Source of the DNA: Sphingomonadales bacterium
GTDB taxonomy: Bacteria > Pseudomonadota > Alphaproteobacteria > Sphingomonadales > Sphingomonadaceae
Length of the DNA: 64,000 nt
Assembly (NCBI GenBank): GCA_028868535.1
Contig: JAGWUH010000014.1
Location: 1 to 64,000 of the forward strand
Direction of reading: 5' to 3'
Shown here piece after piece: positions 1 through 8,028 of this stretch. How positions within the stretch are numbered: the first letter of the stretch is position 1; the number at the start of each line of letters is the position of its first letter. The notes below the pieces were generated by a model. It searched no databases and was not told where the DNA came from. It saw only the letters and a program-made list of their open reading frames with translations. Position numbers and translations under genes: made by a program.

Positions 1-1
1 G

Positions 2-157
2 CCAGGGAACCACCGCCCTTTCGGCAGGGTCGAGCCCGGGGTTCACAAGGCTGTCCTTCACCGGGCCGGTCGCAGCAAGAAGCAGTCCCGCCAGCGCTCC
101 CCATCCAAAGGCGGGGGGTAGCAGGCAACGCCGGCCCGATGTGCCAGCGAAATTTCC
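2..157 (-). other. Possible 5' part of a gene leaving the window (start not identified)
   Basis: One minus-strand frame stays open from a TGA at 158-160 to the window edge. It reads through a hydrophobic stretch (GWGALAGLLLAATG) followed by VKDSLVNPGLDPAERAVVPW, which resembles the N-terminus of an exported or membrane-anchored protein. I find no ATG, GTG or TTG start in this frame, so the gene could begin at a rare codon or the frame may be an accident of high GC. No function can be assigned. Confidence 0.25.
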
Positions 158-216
158 TCAGGCGTTATGCCGCATTCGCCAGCGGCGGGTTTTGTGTGTC
201 CTCAGGAAGCAAGAAA

Positions 217-370
217 GAAGGGGTTTCACGCAAAGAGCGCAAAGATCGCAAAGACCGTGCGCGCCCCTTGCCGACTCACCTTCTTCCCCGGGCAAGGTAA
301 TCTGGTCGGCGCGGCTTCGCCGCAAGCACTGCCGGCTTTGCGCTCTTTGCGCTCTTTGCGCGAAACCCTT
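217..370. repeat. Inverted-repeat element with about 36-bp arms (MITE/REP-like)
   Basis: The arm at about 217-252 (GGGTTTC-CGCAAAG then reiterated GCGCAAAG-type units) is almost exactly the reverse complement of the arm at about 335-370, with roughly three mismatches over 36 bases. The spacer is about 82 bp. Each arm is itself built from a repeated 9-base unit, CAAAGAGCG. The element lies between the 3' end of the minus-strand ligase (416) and the next open frame, where a transcript could fold into a long hairpin. It has no ORF of its own. Together with its flanks this is the only stretch of more than 300 bases in the window without a confident gene; I see nothing else in 1-415. Confidence 0.75.
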
Positions 371-415
371 CTGCTCCTGCGGAATCCAGCAGTGGCACGA
401 TCGACAGGCGATCGC

Positions 416-1981
416 TCAGATCACCGCCACCGCATTCCCGTAAAGCTTCCGCAGCTCGTGCTTCGCCAGCTTCCCGCTCGGCAAGCGCGGCAACTCGCGC
501 ACGAACAGATAGCTGCGCGGCCAGGTCACTTTCGAAATCCGCTCCGCCACCCAGGCGCGCAACTCCGCCTCCAGCCCCGGCCCGGCATCGCCCCAGTCCT
601 TCGGCTGCACGATCGCCCGCACCTCCTCGCCATAGTCGGCATTGGCAATCCCGATCACCGCGACGTCGAGCACCCCGGGATGGACGATCAGGCAATCCTC
701 GATCGCCTGCGGATAGATGTTGACCCCGCCCGATATGATCATGAAATCCTTGCGATCGGTCAGGAACAGGTAGCCGTCCTCGTCCAGCCGCCCGATGTCC
801 CCCACCGCGAACCAGTTGCCGTGGACCGGGTGCGTCGCCCCGCGCGTCTTCGCCGGGTCGTTCAGGTACTCGATCCCCCGCCCCGGCAGCGCCTCGAACC
901 AGATCAGCCCTTCCTCGCCCGGCGGCAGTTCGTTGCCCGCCTCGTCGCAGATGTGGATCGGCCCCAGCGATGTCCTGCCCACCGATCCCGGCTTCCTCAG
1001 CCACTCCTCGGCGGTGATCGCGGTCGCCCCGACCCCCTCGGTCGAGCCATAGTACTCGAAGATGATCGGCCCCCACCAGTCGATCATCCGCCGCTTGATC
1101 TCCACCGGGCACGGCGCCGCCGCATGGATCGCCAGCGTCAGCGACGACAGGTCGTACTTCGCCCGCACGTCCTCGGGCAGCGCCAGCATCCGCACGAACA
1201 TCGTCGGCACGAACTGCGCCACGCTCACCCGGTACCGCGCGATCGCCGCCAGCACCCCCTCGGCATCGAACTTGCGCTGGGTCACGAACGTCCCGCCGTG
1301 CCGCTGCGTGCAGATCATCGCCGAAAGCGGCGCGCCATGGTACAGCGGCCCGACGTTCAGGCTCACCAGCGGCTTCGCCGCATAAGCCGGCATGTTCCCT
1401 TCCAGCGCGTTGAAGGCGTCGATCGGCCCCGGCGTGAACGGCAGCACGATGCCCTTCGGCCGCCCGGTCGTCCCGCTCGAATAGTACATGTGGAAGCCCG
1501 AGATCTCGCCCTCGACCCGCTCCGCCGGCATCGCCGCCATCGCCGCCGCCAGCGGTTCCGCCCCGTCGACCGCGGCATCGCCGGCGAACCACGCCCGCTC
1601 CACCGCCGGCACCAGCTCGGCCCGCCGCCCCGCCAGCGCCCGCGGCGTCTCGCCGATGTCTGCCGACAGCACCAGCGCCCGCGCCCCGCAGTCGTTGACG
1701 ATATAGGCCGCTTCCTCGGGCTTCAGGTGCGTCGACAGCAGCGTCACGAACGCCCCGCACCGCGTCGCCCCCCAATAGACCTGCGGAAACTCCACCCCGT
1801 TGCGCAGCATCACCGCGACCCGGTCGCCCGGCCGCACCCCGGCCGCCCGCAGCAGTTGCGCGAACCGGTTGGAACCCTCGTCCAGCGCACGATAGGTCAG
1901 CACCTCGCCGGTATCGGCGATCACCATCGCCGCCTTTTCCGGCTCGCTCGCGGCATGGACGCTCGGATGGAATCCCGACAC
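416..1981 (-). CDS. AMP-dependent acyl-CoA synthetase (fatty-acid/aryl-CoA ligase family)
   Basis: Class I adenylate-forming enzyme that would activate a carboxylic acid to acyl-AMP and then acyl-CoA in the cytoplasm. The 521 residues carry the full set of signatures: the ATP loop YYSSGTTGRPKG at about 166-177, EYYGSTEG at about 309-316, the hinge GDIGRLDEDGYLFLTDR followed by FMIISGGVNIYP, and the C-terminal catalytic lysine in LPSGK at about 504. The substrate cannot be read from sequence. Its length matches short/medium-chain and aryl ligases rather than long-chain FadD. Together with the lipoyl protein and second ligase just upstream on the same strand it suggests an acid-degradation gene set that may extend beyond the window. 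Confidence 0.88.
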   Translation of the reverse strand: MSGFHPSVHAASEPEKAAMVIADTGEVLTYRALDEGSNRFAQLLRAAGVRPGDRVAVMLRNGVEFPQVYWGATRCGAFVTLLSTHLKPEEAAYIVNDCGARALVLSADIGETPRALAGRRAELVPAVERAWFAGDAAVDGAEPLAAAMAAMPAERVEGEISGFHMYYSSGTTGRPKGIVLPFTPGPIDAFNALEGNMPAYAAKPLVSLNVGPLYHGAPLSAMICTQRHGGTFVTQRKFDAEGVLAAIARYRVSVAQFVPTMFVRMLALPEDVRAKYDLSSLTLAIHAAAPCPVEIKRRMIDWWGPIIFEYYGSTEGVGATAITAEEWLRKPGSVGRTSLGPIHICDEAGNELPPGEEGLIWFEALPGRGIEYLNDPAKTRGATHPVHGNWFAVGDIGRLDEDGYLFLTDRKDFMIISGGVNIYPQAIEDCLIVHPGVLDVAVIGIANADYGEEVRAIVQPKDWGDAGPGLEAELRAWVAERISKVTWPRSYLFVRELPRLPSGKLAKHELRKLYGNAVAVI

Positions 1982-2126
1982 GAAACGCTCTCCCCGGCCT
2001 GATTATCGTCGCCCGATCCTGACCGCCGCCCGTGCCCCGGTCAACCGCGCAAACGCGAACGGCGCCACCCTCGCGGGCAGCGCCGTCCCATCCCGTCCGG
2101 GCGGAATGTCCGCCGGCGGCGCGTCC

Positions 2127-2357
2127 TCAGCCGATCGTGCCGAGCACCGTTCCCACTTCATACGTCTCGCCGACCTGCGCGATGATCTTCAGCACCCCGC
2201 TCGCCGGCGCCTCGACCTCGTTGGTCGACTTGTCCGATTCGAGGCTGAACAGCGGCTGCCCCTCGGTCACGGTGTCGCCGTCCTTGGCGAGCCATTCGGC
2301 GATCTGGCCCTCGTTCATCGAGAAGCCGATCTTGGGCAGGAGGATTTCAACGGCCAT
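2127..2357 (-). CDS. Free-standing lipoyl/biotinyl-domain protein
   Basis: A 76-residue protein that is little more than one lipoyl domain: MAVEILLPKIGFSMNEG is the usual first strand of E2 lipoyl domains, and the swinging-arm lysine sits in LESDKSTNEVEAP. The start at 2357 is chosen because the domain begins there; an upstream ATG at 2456 adds only unstructured sequence. It has no catalytic or subunit-binding domain, so it must act as a carrier for a separately encoded enzyme, as in 2-oxoacid dehydrogenase complexes or, less likely, a biotin carboxyl carrier role. It lies between two acyl-CoA ligases on the same strand. The partner enzyme is not in the window. Confidence 0.8.
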   Translation of the reverse strand: MAVEILLPKIGFSMNEGQIAEWLAKDGDTVTEGQPLFSLESDKSTNEVEAPASGVLKIIAQVGETYEVGTVLGTIG

Positions 2358-2479
2358 TTCGGTCACATCCCAGTCTGGCGCGGCGCGCGCGCAATCAATT
2401 CCGGTTGCGTCCTTGGCACATTTTGCCGCCGCCCGCCACGCCGCGCCGGTTCGCACCCGCGATCATGCGCGCATCCCGG

Positions 2480-4168
2480 TCACGCCTCCGCCATCAACCG
2501 CGCCGCCAGCGCCCGCGCCTCGGCCGGCTTGATCTTGGCGGTGTCGGTCAGCCCCAGCTCGCCCTCGGGGATCACCAGCACCCGGCGCGGCAGCTTGTAG
2601 CTCGCCAGCTTCGGCTTCAGCCACGCGATCACCTCGCCCTCGACCACGCGCGCCCCCGCCTCGGGCACCACCAGCGACACCACCATCTCGCCCAGCGTCG
2701 GATGCGGCACGCCCGTCGTCTTGCACACCTTCACGCCGGGGCACGAGCACAACGTCCAGTCGATCTCCACCGGCGAGACATTGGCCCCGCCGGTCTTGAT
2801 GATGTCGTTGATCCGCCCGGCGAAGAACAGCCGCCCCTCAGCGTCGATATGCCCGCCGTCGCCGCTGCGATAGAACCCCTCGCCATCCAGCGCCTCGTCG
2901 TTCGGCACGCCGATGTAGCCGAGCATCAGCGTCGGCCCCTTCACCGCGATCTCCCCGGTCTCGCCGATCTTCAGCGTCCGCCCGCTCTCCGGGTCGACGA
3001 TCCGCACCGTGTTCCCCGGCAGCGCCTCGCCCGAATTCCCGCGCCATTTCTCCTCGGGCTCGGTCACCGCGAACGAGGTCGAGATCGTGAACGTCTCGGT
3101 CGAGCCATAGCTGGCGCGCGGGTCGATGAACGTCGTGGTGATCGTCGCCTGCGGCCGGTGCAGGAAGCATTCGGTGTCGAAGTAGTGGAAGCTGGAAAGA
3201 TCGGCCCCGTCCCACTCCGGCCGCTCCTCCAGTTGCGCCCACTGGTGCGGCCAGCAGTAGGGAAAGTTCACCCGCTCCGCCGCGAACAGCCGGATTGCCT
3301 CGGCCGGGTCGAACGTCCGCTGCAGCACCAGGCAGCCGCCGCAGGCCAGCGTCCCGCCCAGCGTGAACGCCCAGTTGCCCGACCAGAACAGCCCGTTGGC
3401 CGACCAGGCGCGGAACGGCAGGTCGGTCACGCCATAGATCCGCGGCACCCGCCAGCTCTGGATGCACACCCCGCGGTGGCTGTTGAGGATGCCCTTCGGC
3501 TTGCCGGTCGATCCCGAGGAGAAGAACAGCAGCGCCGGGTCGCTCGGCCGCACGCTGTCCCCCCGCGCCCGCACCACCGCCTCCGGCACCCCGGCCCCGC
3601 GCGCCAGGAACGCGTCCCAGCTCTCGATCCCGCCGCCGCAGTCCGCCTCGACGCCGACGACGTGCCGCAGGTACGGCCAGCGCAACGAGCGCCACCCCGG
3701 CTGCGCGTGCCCCAGCCCCGGCTCCAGCTCGCGCAGCATCGCCGCGAAATCCTTCGCCAGCACCCGCCCCTCGAACAGCAGCACCGACACGGCCGACTTC
3801 TGCAGCAGCACGTTGAGCTCGGGCGCGGTCGAGAACGTCGACAGCCCCGTCACCGTGCAGCCCGCCAGCGCCGCGCCGAAGCACGCGCTGACCCACTCCA
3901 GCCGGTTGGTCATCAGCACGCCGACGCGGCTGTCGCGCCCCACGCCCGCCGCCACCAGCGCCCGCGCCACCGCCATCGCCCGGTCCCACAGCCCGGCATA
4001 GCTCCACCGCTCGACCCGCCCGTCGCCATGGTGGAACACCAGCGCCTCGCGCTCCGGCCAGCGTCCGCAGACCTCGCGCAGGAACCCGGGCAGCGTGTGC
4101 GCACCCTGCCCCGGCTCCTCCTCCAGCGGAATGCCGCGTATCAAAGCCAGATCGCCATCTCCAGGCAT
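2480..4168 (-). CDS. AMP-dependent synthetase/ligase (acyl-CoA synthetase)
   Basis: Second class I adenylate-forming enzyme, 562 residues. The ATP loop FFSSGSTGKPKG is at about 215-226, the SYGSTET motif at about 353-359, YRSGDGGHIDAEGRLFFAGR follows, then INDIIKTGGANVSPVEI. The C-terminal motif is atypical: LTDTAKIK at about 540-547, where the lysine is flanked by Asp-Thr-Ala rather than Ser-Gly. The start is supported by AAAGGAGAGG about 8 bases upstream of the ATG at 4168. It is only distantly similar to the ligase at 416-1981, so the two are probably not recent duplicates. Substrate unknown; a CoA ligase for an organic acid is the likely role. Confidence 0.85.
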   Translation of the reverse strand: MPGDGDLALIRGIPLEEEPGQGAHTLPGFLREVCGRWPEREALVFHHGDGRVERWSYAGLWDRAMAVARALVAAGVGRDSRVGVLMTNRLEWVSACFGAALAGCTVTGLSTFSTAPELNVLLQKSAVSVLLFEGRVLAKDFAAMLRELEPGLGHAQPGWRSLRWPYLRHVVGVEADCGGGIESWDAFLARGAGVPEAVVRARGDSVRPSDPALLFFSSGSTGKPKGILNSHRGVCIQSWRVPRIYGVTDLPFRAWSANGLFWSGNWAFTLGGTLACGGCLVLQRTFDPAEAIRLFAAERVNFPYCWPHQWAQLEERPEWDGADLSSFHYFDTECFLHRPQATITTTFIDPRASYGSTETFTISTSFAVTEPEEKWRGNSGEALPGNTVRIVDPESGRTLKIGETGEIAVKGPTLMLGYIGVPNDEALDGEGFYRSGDGGHIDAEGRLFFAGRINDIIKTGGANVSPVEIDWTLCSCPGVKVCKTTGVPHPTLGEMVVSLVVPEAGARVVEGEVIAWLKPKLASYKLPRRVLVIPEGELGLTDTAKIKPAEARALAARLMAEA

Positions 4169-4258
4169 CGCCCTCTCCTTTGCCGGGCAAAGACTGGCCC
4201 CGCCGCCCCGGCGCCGTCAATCGTTGCCGCCGCCCGGCGCACCGATTACACGGGGGCG

Positions 4259-4639
4259 ATGCCCGCCGCCCCGCACCGCCTGAAGATCAAGCTGCAGATT
4301 CTCTGCGGGGACGAGATCGCGATGGGCCCGGGCAAGGCCGACCTGCTCGACGCCATCGCCCGCGAAGGCTCGATCTCCGCCGCCGGCCGGGCGATGGCGA
4401 TGAGCTACCGCCGCGCCTGGCTGCTGGTCGATGCGATGAACCGCTGCTGGCGCGAGCCGCTGGTCCACGCCGCCCCGGGCCGCTCCGCCAGCGGCGGCGC
4501 CCGCCTGACCCCGCTGGGCGAACAGGTGCTCGCGCAATACCGCGCGCTGCAACGCGCGGCCGGGCAGGCCTGCGGCTGGGACATGCTCGAAAGCCTCCTG
4601 CTCGACAGCCCCCGGCCGCCGAAAGCCCCCAGAAGCTAA
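4259..4639 (+). CDS. modE: ModE-type molybdate regulator, DNA-binding domain only
   Basis: A 126-residue protein matching the winged-helix N-terminal domain of ModE: KIKLQILCGDEIAMGPGKADLL, then the recognition region AIAREGSISAAGRAMAMSYRRAWLLVDAMN and RLTPLGEQVLAQYRALQ. The ModE family normally senses molybdate through two C-terminal Mop domains; these are absent, so this protein either senses differently or relies on another partner. It converges on modC and their stop codons overlap (TAA 4637-4639 against the modC stop 4636-4638). Linkage to modCBA makes a role in molybdate-uptake control the natural reading. The upstream region 4169-4258 is shared with the divergent ligase at 4168. Confidence 0.85.
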   Translation: MPAAPHRLKIKLQILCGDEIAMGPGKADLLDAIAREGSISAAGRAMAMSYRRAWLLVDAMNRCWREPLVHAAPGRSASGGARLTPLGEQVLAQYRALQRAAGQACGWDMLESLLLDSPRPPKAPRS

Positions 4640-5265
4640 TCCATCTCCACCACGCGGTCGGCCAGCCGCTCGACCTCGGCGCGATCGTGGCTGACATGGA
4701 CCATCGGCATCCCCAGCTCGTCGCGTACCCGCTCGATCACCGCCAGCACGCCCTCGCGCCGCGCCCGGTCGAGCGCCGAGAGCGGCTCGTCGAGCAGCAG
4801 CACCCGCGGCCCCGCCAGCAGCGCCCGCCCGATCGCCACCCGCTGCGCCTCCCCGCCGGACAGAGTCGCCGGCATCCGCCCGAGCAGTCCACCGATGCCG
4901 AGGAAGTCGCACGCCTCGTCCAGCGTCAGGATCTGCCGCCCCGCCGCCCGCACGCCATACAGCAGGTTCTCGCGCACCGACTTGTGCGGGAACAGTCGCC
5001 CGTCCTGGAACACATAGCCGCAGGCCCGCCGCTCCGGCGGCAGGTCGATCCCGGCCGCGGCGTCGAACAGCACCGCGCCGCCGATCGCGATCCGCCCGCG
5101 CGCCGGACGCACCAGCCCGGCGATCGCGTCGAGCATCGTCGTCTTGCCCGCGCCCGATGGCCCGAACAGCGCCAGCACCCGCGCGTCCGCCGCCACCCGC
5201 AGCGCGATCTCGCGCCCGCCGCGCCGCACCGCGATGTCGATCTCGAACCGCGCCTCAGAGGACAT
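4636..5265 (-). CDS. modC: Molybdate ABC transporter ATP-binding protein
   Basis: ATPase of the molybdate importer. Walker A is GPSGAGKT, the Q-loop region is GYVFQDGRLFPH, the ABC signature LSGGEAQR, Walker B VLLLDEPLSALD, and the switch histidine lies in VHVSHD. It stops right after the ATPase domain, lacking the C-terminal TOBE/Mop domain of E. coli ModC, so this locus has no recognisable molybdate-sensing Mop domain in either modC or modE. I prefer the ATG at 5265, which has AGGGA five bases upstream and overlaps modB by 11 bp; an in-frame ATG at 5289 is an alternative. Confidence 0.9.
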   Translation of the reverse strand: MSSEARFEIDIAVRRGGREIALRVAADARVLALFGPSGAGKTTMLDAIAGLVRPARGRIAIGGAVLFDAAAGIDLPPERRACGYVFQDGRLFPHKSVRENLLYGVRAAGRQILTLDEACDFLGIGGLLGRMPATLSGGEAQRVAIGRALLAGPRVLLLDEPLSALDRARREGVLAVIERVRDELGMPMVHVSHDRAEVERLADRVVEMD

Positions 5266-5962
5266 GATGTTCCCTGCCATCCCGGCCACGCCCCGCCCCC
5301 GATCGCCGCGCCAGCGCCTCGCTCGCCACCAGCGCCGCCAGCGACAGCGCCACCGCCACTGCCGCCAGCCGCGCCGCGCCGCCCTCGCCGCCGGGAACCT
5401 GCAGCAGGTCGTAGATCGCCAGCGGCAGCGTCCGCGTCTCGCCGGGGATGTTCGAGACGAAGGTGATCGTCGCCCCGAACTCGCCCAGCGATCGCGCGAA
5501 CCCCAGCACCATCCCCGCCAGCACCCCGGGCAGCGCCAGCGGCAGCGTCACGCTGGCAAAGCAGCGCCAGCGCCCCGCCCCCAGCGTCCGTGCCGCCGCC
5601 TCCAGCCGCGGATCGACCGCCTCCAGCGACAGCCGGATCGCCCGCACCATCAACGGCAGCGCCGTCACCGCGCTGGCGATCGCCGCGCCGGTCCAGCGGA
5701 ACATCACGCTGATGCCGAACCCTTCGGCGAGCCAGCGCCCGAACGGCCCCTGCGCGCCGAACGCCAGCAGCAGCAGCCAGCCCGTCACCACCGGCGGCAG
5801 CACCAGCGGCAGGTGAACCAGCGCATCGACCAGCACCTTGCCCGGGAACCGCAGCCGCGCCAGCACCCAGGCCAGCGCGAAAGCCACCGGCAGCGCCGCC
5901 AGCATCGCCACCCCGCCGACCTTCAGCGACAGCAGCACGATGCCCCAATCCTCGCCCGTCAT
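5255..5962 (-). CDS. modB: Molybdate ABC transporter permease
   Basis: Integral membrane subunit of the molybdate importer, 235 residues. Several hydrophobic segments are visible, beginning with VLLSLKVGGVAMLAALPVAF. The cytoplasmic EAA loop that docks on ModC is present (LEAAARTLGAGRWRCFASV then TLPLALPG), followed by LGEFGATITFVSNIPGETRTLPLAIY, a segment characteristic of ModB. GAGGGGCG precedes the ATG by a few bases. It lies between modA (17 bp gap) and modC (overlapping), consistent with one transcript. Confidence 0.92.
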   Translation of the reverse strand: MTGEDWGIVLLSLKVGGVAMLAALPVAFALAWVLARLRFPGKVLVDALVHLPLVLPPVVTGWLLLLAFGAQGPFGRWLAEGFGISVMFRWTGAAIASAVTALPLMVRAIRLSLEAVDPRLEAAARTLGAGRWRCFASVTLPLALPGVLAGMVLGFARSLGEFGATITFVSNIPGETRTLPLAIYDLLQVPGGEGGAARLAAVAVALSLAALVASEALARRSGAGRGRDGREHHVL

Positions 5963-5978
5963 CGCCCCTCACCCGCCA

Positions 5979-6749
5979 TCACGGCGCGCCGAACCCGAAC
6001 CGCCGCAGGATCGCCCGCCCCTCCGCGCCCAGCAGATAGCGCCGGAAACCCTCGGCATCGCCGCTGCCCGCCCCCGCCAGCAGCGCCAGCGGATAGCGGA
6101 TCGGCGCATGGCTCGCGGCGGGAAAGCGCCCCGCCACCATGACCTTCGGCTCCGCCAGCGCATCGGTCGCATAGACCACGCCCAGCGGCGCCTCGCCGCG
6201 CGCCACCAGCGCTAGCGCCGCGCGCACCGATTCCGCCTGCGCCAGCCGTCCCTCCACCTGCGGCCAGACGCGCAGCCGCTCCAGCGCCTGCCGCGCATAG
6301 CGCCCCGCCGGCACCGCCTCGACCGACCCGACCGCCAGCCGCCCGCCACCCAGCGCCCGGCCCAGCGCGAACCCCGGCCGCACCGCCAGCCGTTGCGGCC
6401 GTGCCGCCGGCGCCACCAGCACCAGCGCGTTGCCGGCGAAATCCGCCCGCGTCCCCGCGCGCAGCCGGCCGCGCCGGGCGAGAAAATCCATCCAGTCCTC
6501 GTCGGCGGACAGGAACAGGTCCGCCGGCGCCCCGGCGTCGACCTGCCGCGCCAGCGCCGAACTCGCCGCGAACGACAGCACCGGCCGCGCGTGCCCGCGC
6601 CGCGCCCACCCGTCCGCCGCCGCGTTCAGCGCCTCCTGCAGCGACGCCGCCGCCAGCACCAGCGGCGGCCGGCCCTGCGCCGCCGCCGGCACCGCCGCCA
6701 GCAAGGCCAGCGCGCCCAGCAGGCTTCTCGCGATCCATTTCATATCCAT
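5979..6749 (-). CDS. modA: Periplasmic molybdate-binding protein
   Basis: Solute-binding protein that delivers molybdate to ModBC. The start at 6749 (MDMKWIARS) gives a clear signal peptide, hydrophobic LLGALALLAAVPAAA with probable cleavage before QG; a second ATG at 6743 is also possible, and the longer frame to 6818 only adds arginine-rich sequence before the signal. The mature part has the family layout: LVLAAASLQEALNAAA, then SFAASSALARQVDAGAPADLFLSAD around the oxyanion site, NALVLVAP, and a C-terminal YLLGAEGRAILRRFGF. First gene of modABC; the divergent crotonase begins about 100 bp away and no ModE-box palindrome is evident between them. Confidence 0.93.
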   Translation of the reverse strand: MDMKWIARSLLGALALLAAVPAAAQGRPPLVLAAASLQEALNAAADGWARRGHARPVLSFAASSALARQVDAGAPADLFLSADEDWMDFLARRGRLRAGTRADFAGNALVLVAPAARPQRLAVRPGFALGRALGGGRLAVGSVEAVPAGRYARQALERLRVWPQVEGRLAQAESVRAALALVARGEAPLGVVYATDALAEPKVMVAGRFPAASHAPIRYPLALLAGAGSGDAEGFRRYLLGAEGRAILRRFGFGAP

Positions 6750-6850
6750 GCCGATACGGTAGCAGCCCGGTCCGCGCCTGCCAATCGCGCGCGCCGTACT
6801 TGAGCGTGCGCCCGCCATCGCCTATCCCCGAAGCCGAGAGAGGAGCCGCG

Positions 6851-7591
6851 ATGACCGACGCCCCGCGCCTGCTGCGCCACGATGCCGATGGCCTGTGCAC
6901 GCTGACGCTGAACCGCGCGGACAAGCTCAACGCGCTCGACACCGCCGCCTTCGCCGAACTCGACGCCCAGCTCGCCGCGCTCGAAGCAGCGGGCGACCGC
7001 ATCGGCTGCGTCGTCCTGCGCGGTGCCGGCCGCGCGTTCTGCGCCGGCGCGGACCTCAACGCATTCGGCGCCGGAAACGTCGCCAAGACCTTCAAACCGC
7101 ACATCATCGAACGGCTGGCCAACCTGCCGCAACCGGTGATCGCCGCGGTCCACGGCGCCTGCATGACCGGCGGGCTCGAGCTCGCGCTGGCGGCGGACCT
7201 GATCGTCGCCGACGCCACCGCCCGCTTCGCCGATACCCACGGCAAGTGGGGCTTCGTCGGCGAATGGGGGATGACCCAGCGCCTGCCCCGGCGCGTCGGT
7301 CTCGGCCAGGCCCGGCGGCTGATGTTCACCGCCCAGCCGGTCGACGCCGCCGAGGCGCACCGCATCGGCCTGGTCGACCTGCTCGCCCCGGCGGGCGGCC
7401 TCGACGCGCTCGTCGCCGAAACCGCCGCGCAGATCCTCGCCAATTCGTGGCACACCAACCGCGCCAACAAGCGCCTGCTGCGCGACACCGACGGCATGAC
7501 CCTGAACCAGGGCCTCGCGCACGAACATTACTACAACCCCGGCTTCGCGGCCGACTGGCAGGACCGCGTCGCCCGCTTCAGCAAACGGTGA
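6851..7591 (+). CDS. Enoyl-CoA hydratase/isomerase family protein (crotonase fold)
   Basis: A 246-residue crotonase. The oxyanion-hole motif GRAFCAGADL and HGACMTGGLELALAADLI are present, so the first catalytic glutamate (Glu144 of rat mitochondrial hydratase) is kept. By eye alignment the second (Glu164) falls on Thr-His in FADTHGKWGF, a substitution seen in a sub-branch with DTHA-type motifs. It may therefore be a hydratase with altered chemistry, an isomerase, or act on unusual acyl-CoAs. The start is set by AGAGAGGAG just upstream of the ATG. The next gene follows after 4 bp, so the pair is probably co-transcribed. Confidence 0.88.
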   Translation: MTDAPRLLRHDADGLCTLTLNRADKLNALDTAAFAELDAQLAALEAAGDRIGCVVLRGAGRAFCAGADLNAFGAGNVAKTFKPHIIERLANLPQPVIAAVHGACMTGGLELALAADLIVADATARFADTHGKWGFVGEWGMTQRLPRRVGLGQARRLMFTAQPVDAAEAHRIGLVDLLAPAGGLDALVAETAAQILANSWHTNRANKRLLRDTDGMTLNQGLAHEHYYNPGFAADWQDRVARFSKR

Positions 7592-7595
7592 CCGC

Positions 7596-8024
7596 ATGCA
7601 CGCGCAGGACATTGCCGACATCCAGCAACTGATGGCGCTCTCCGCGCATGCGGTCGATGCGGTCGACCCGGTGCTGATGGCCCGCGCCTTCACCGAGGAC
7701 GCGGTCTACGACGCCCGCGCCGGCACGGGCGGCCACGGCGAGATCGCCGGCCGCCAGGCGATCCTCGACTGGTTCGCGCTCGGCAAGCCGCCGCACCCGC
7801 CGTCGCACAACCTGTTCGGCTCGTGGATCGACGATGGCGGCGATCCCGACGCGGGCGAGGTCCGCGTCCACTCGAAATGGCTGGTGATCGACCGCCGCGA
7901 CGGCACCGCCGTCTCGGGCGACTACCACGACATCGTCGTGCGCACGCCCGACGGCTGGCGCATCCGCCGCCGCCGCTTCACCTTCCGCTATCCCGAGGCC
8001 TTCGCCGGCTTCGGAGACGGCTGA
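7596..8024 (+). CDS. SnoaL-like / NTF2-fold protein
   Basis: 142 residues with the pattern of the SnoaL-like 4 family: an N-terminal helix (DIADIQQLMALSAHAVDA), AFTEDAVYDARA, GRQAILDWFA, the HNLFGSWI strand, and a basic C-terminal strand WRIRRRRFTFRYPE. Such proteins bind or isomerise small hydrophobic ligands, but the fold alone does not fix a function. It begins 4 bp after the crotonase stop, which suggests it works on the same pathway, possibly as a small hydratase or isomerase. Confidence 0.7.
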   Translation: MHAQDIADIQQLMALSAHAVDAVDPVLMARAFTEDAVYDARAGTGGHGEIAGRQAILDWFALGKPPHPPSHNLFGSWIDDGGDPDAGEVRVHSKWLVIDRRDGTAVSGDYHDIVVRTPDGWRIRRRRFTFRYPEAFAGFGDG

Positions 8025-8028
8025 GCCG

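Noticed and set aside
167..2002. 611-residue plus-strand open frame opposite the first acyl-CoA ligase
   Set aside because: Arginine/proline/histidine-rich composition, no domain, and lies antisense to a gene with full motifs. Such frames are common in GC-rich DNA.
2405..4258. Long plus-strand frame leading into modE
   Set aside because: Antisense to the second ligase and low complexity; only the last part (4259-4639) has a real domain.
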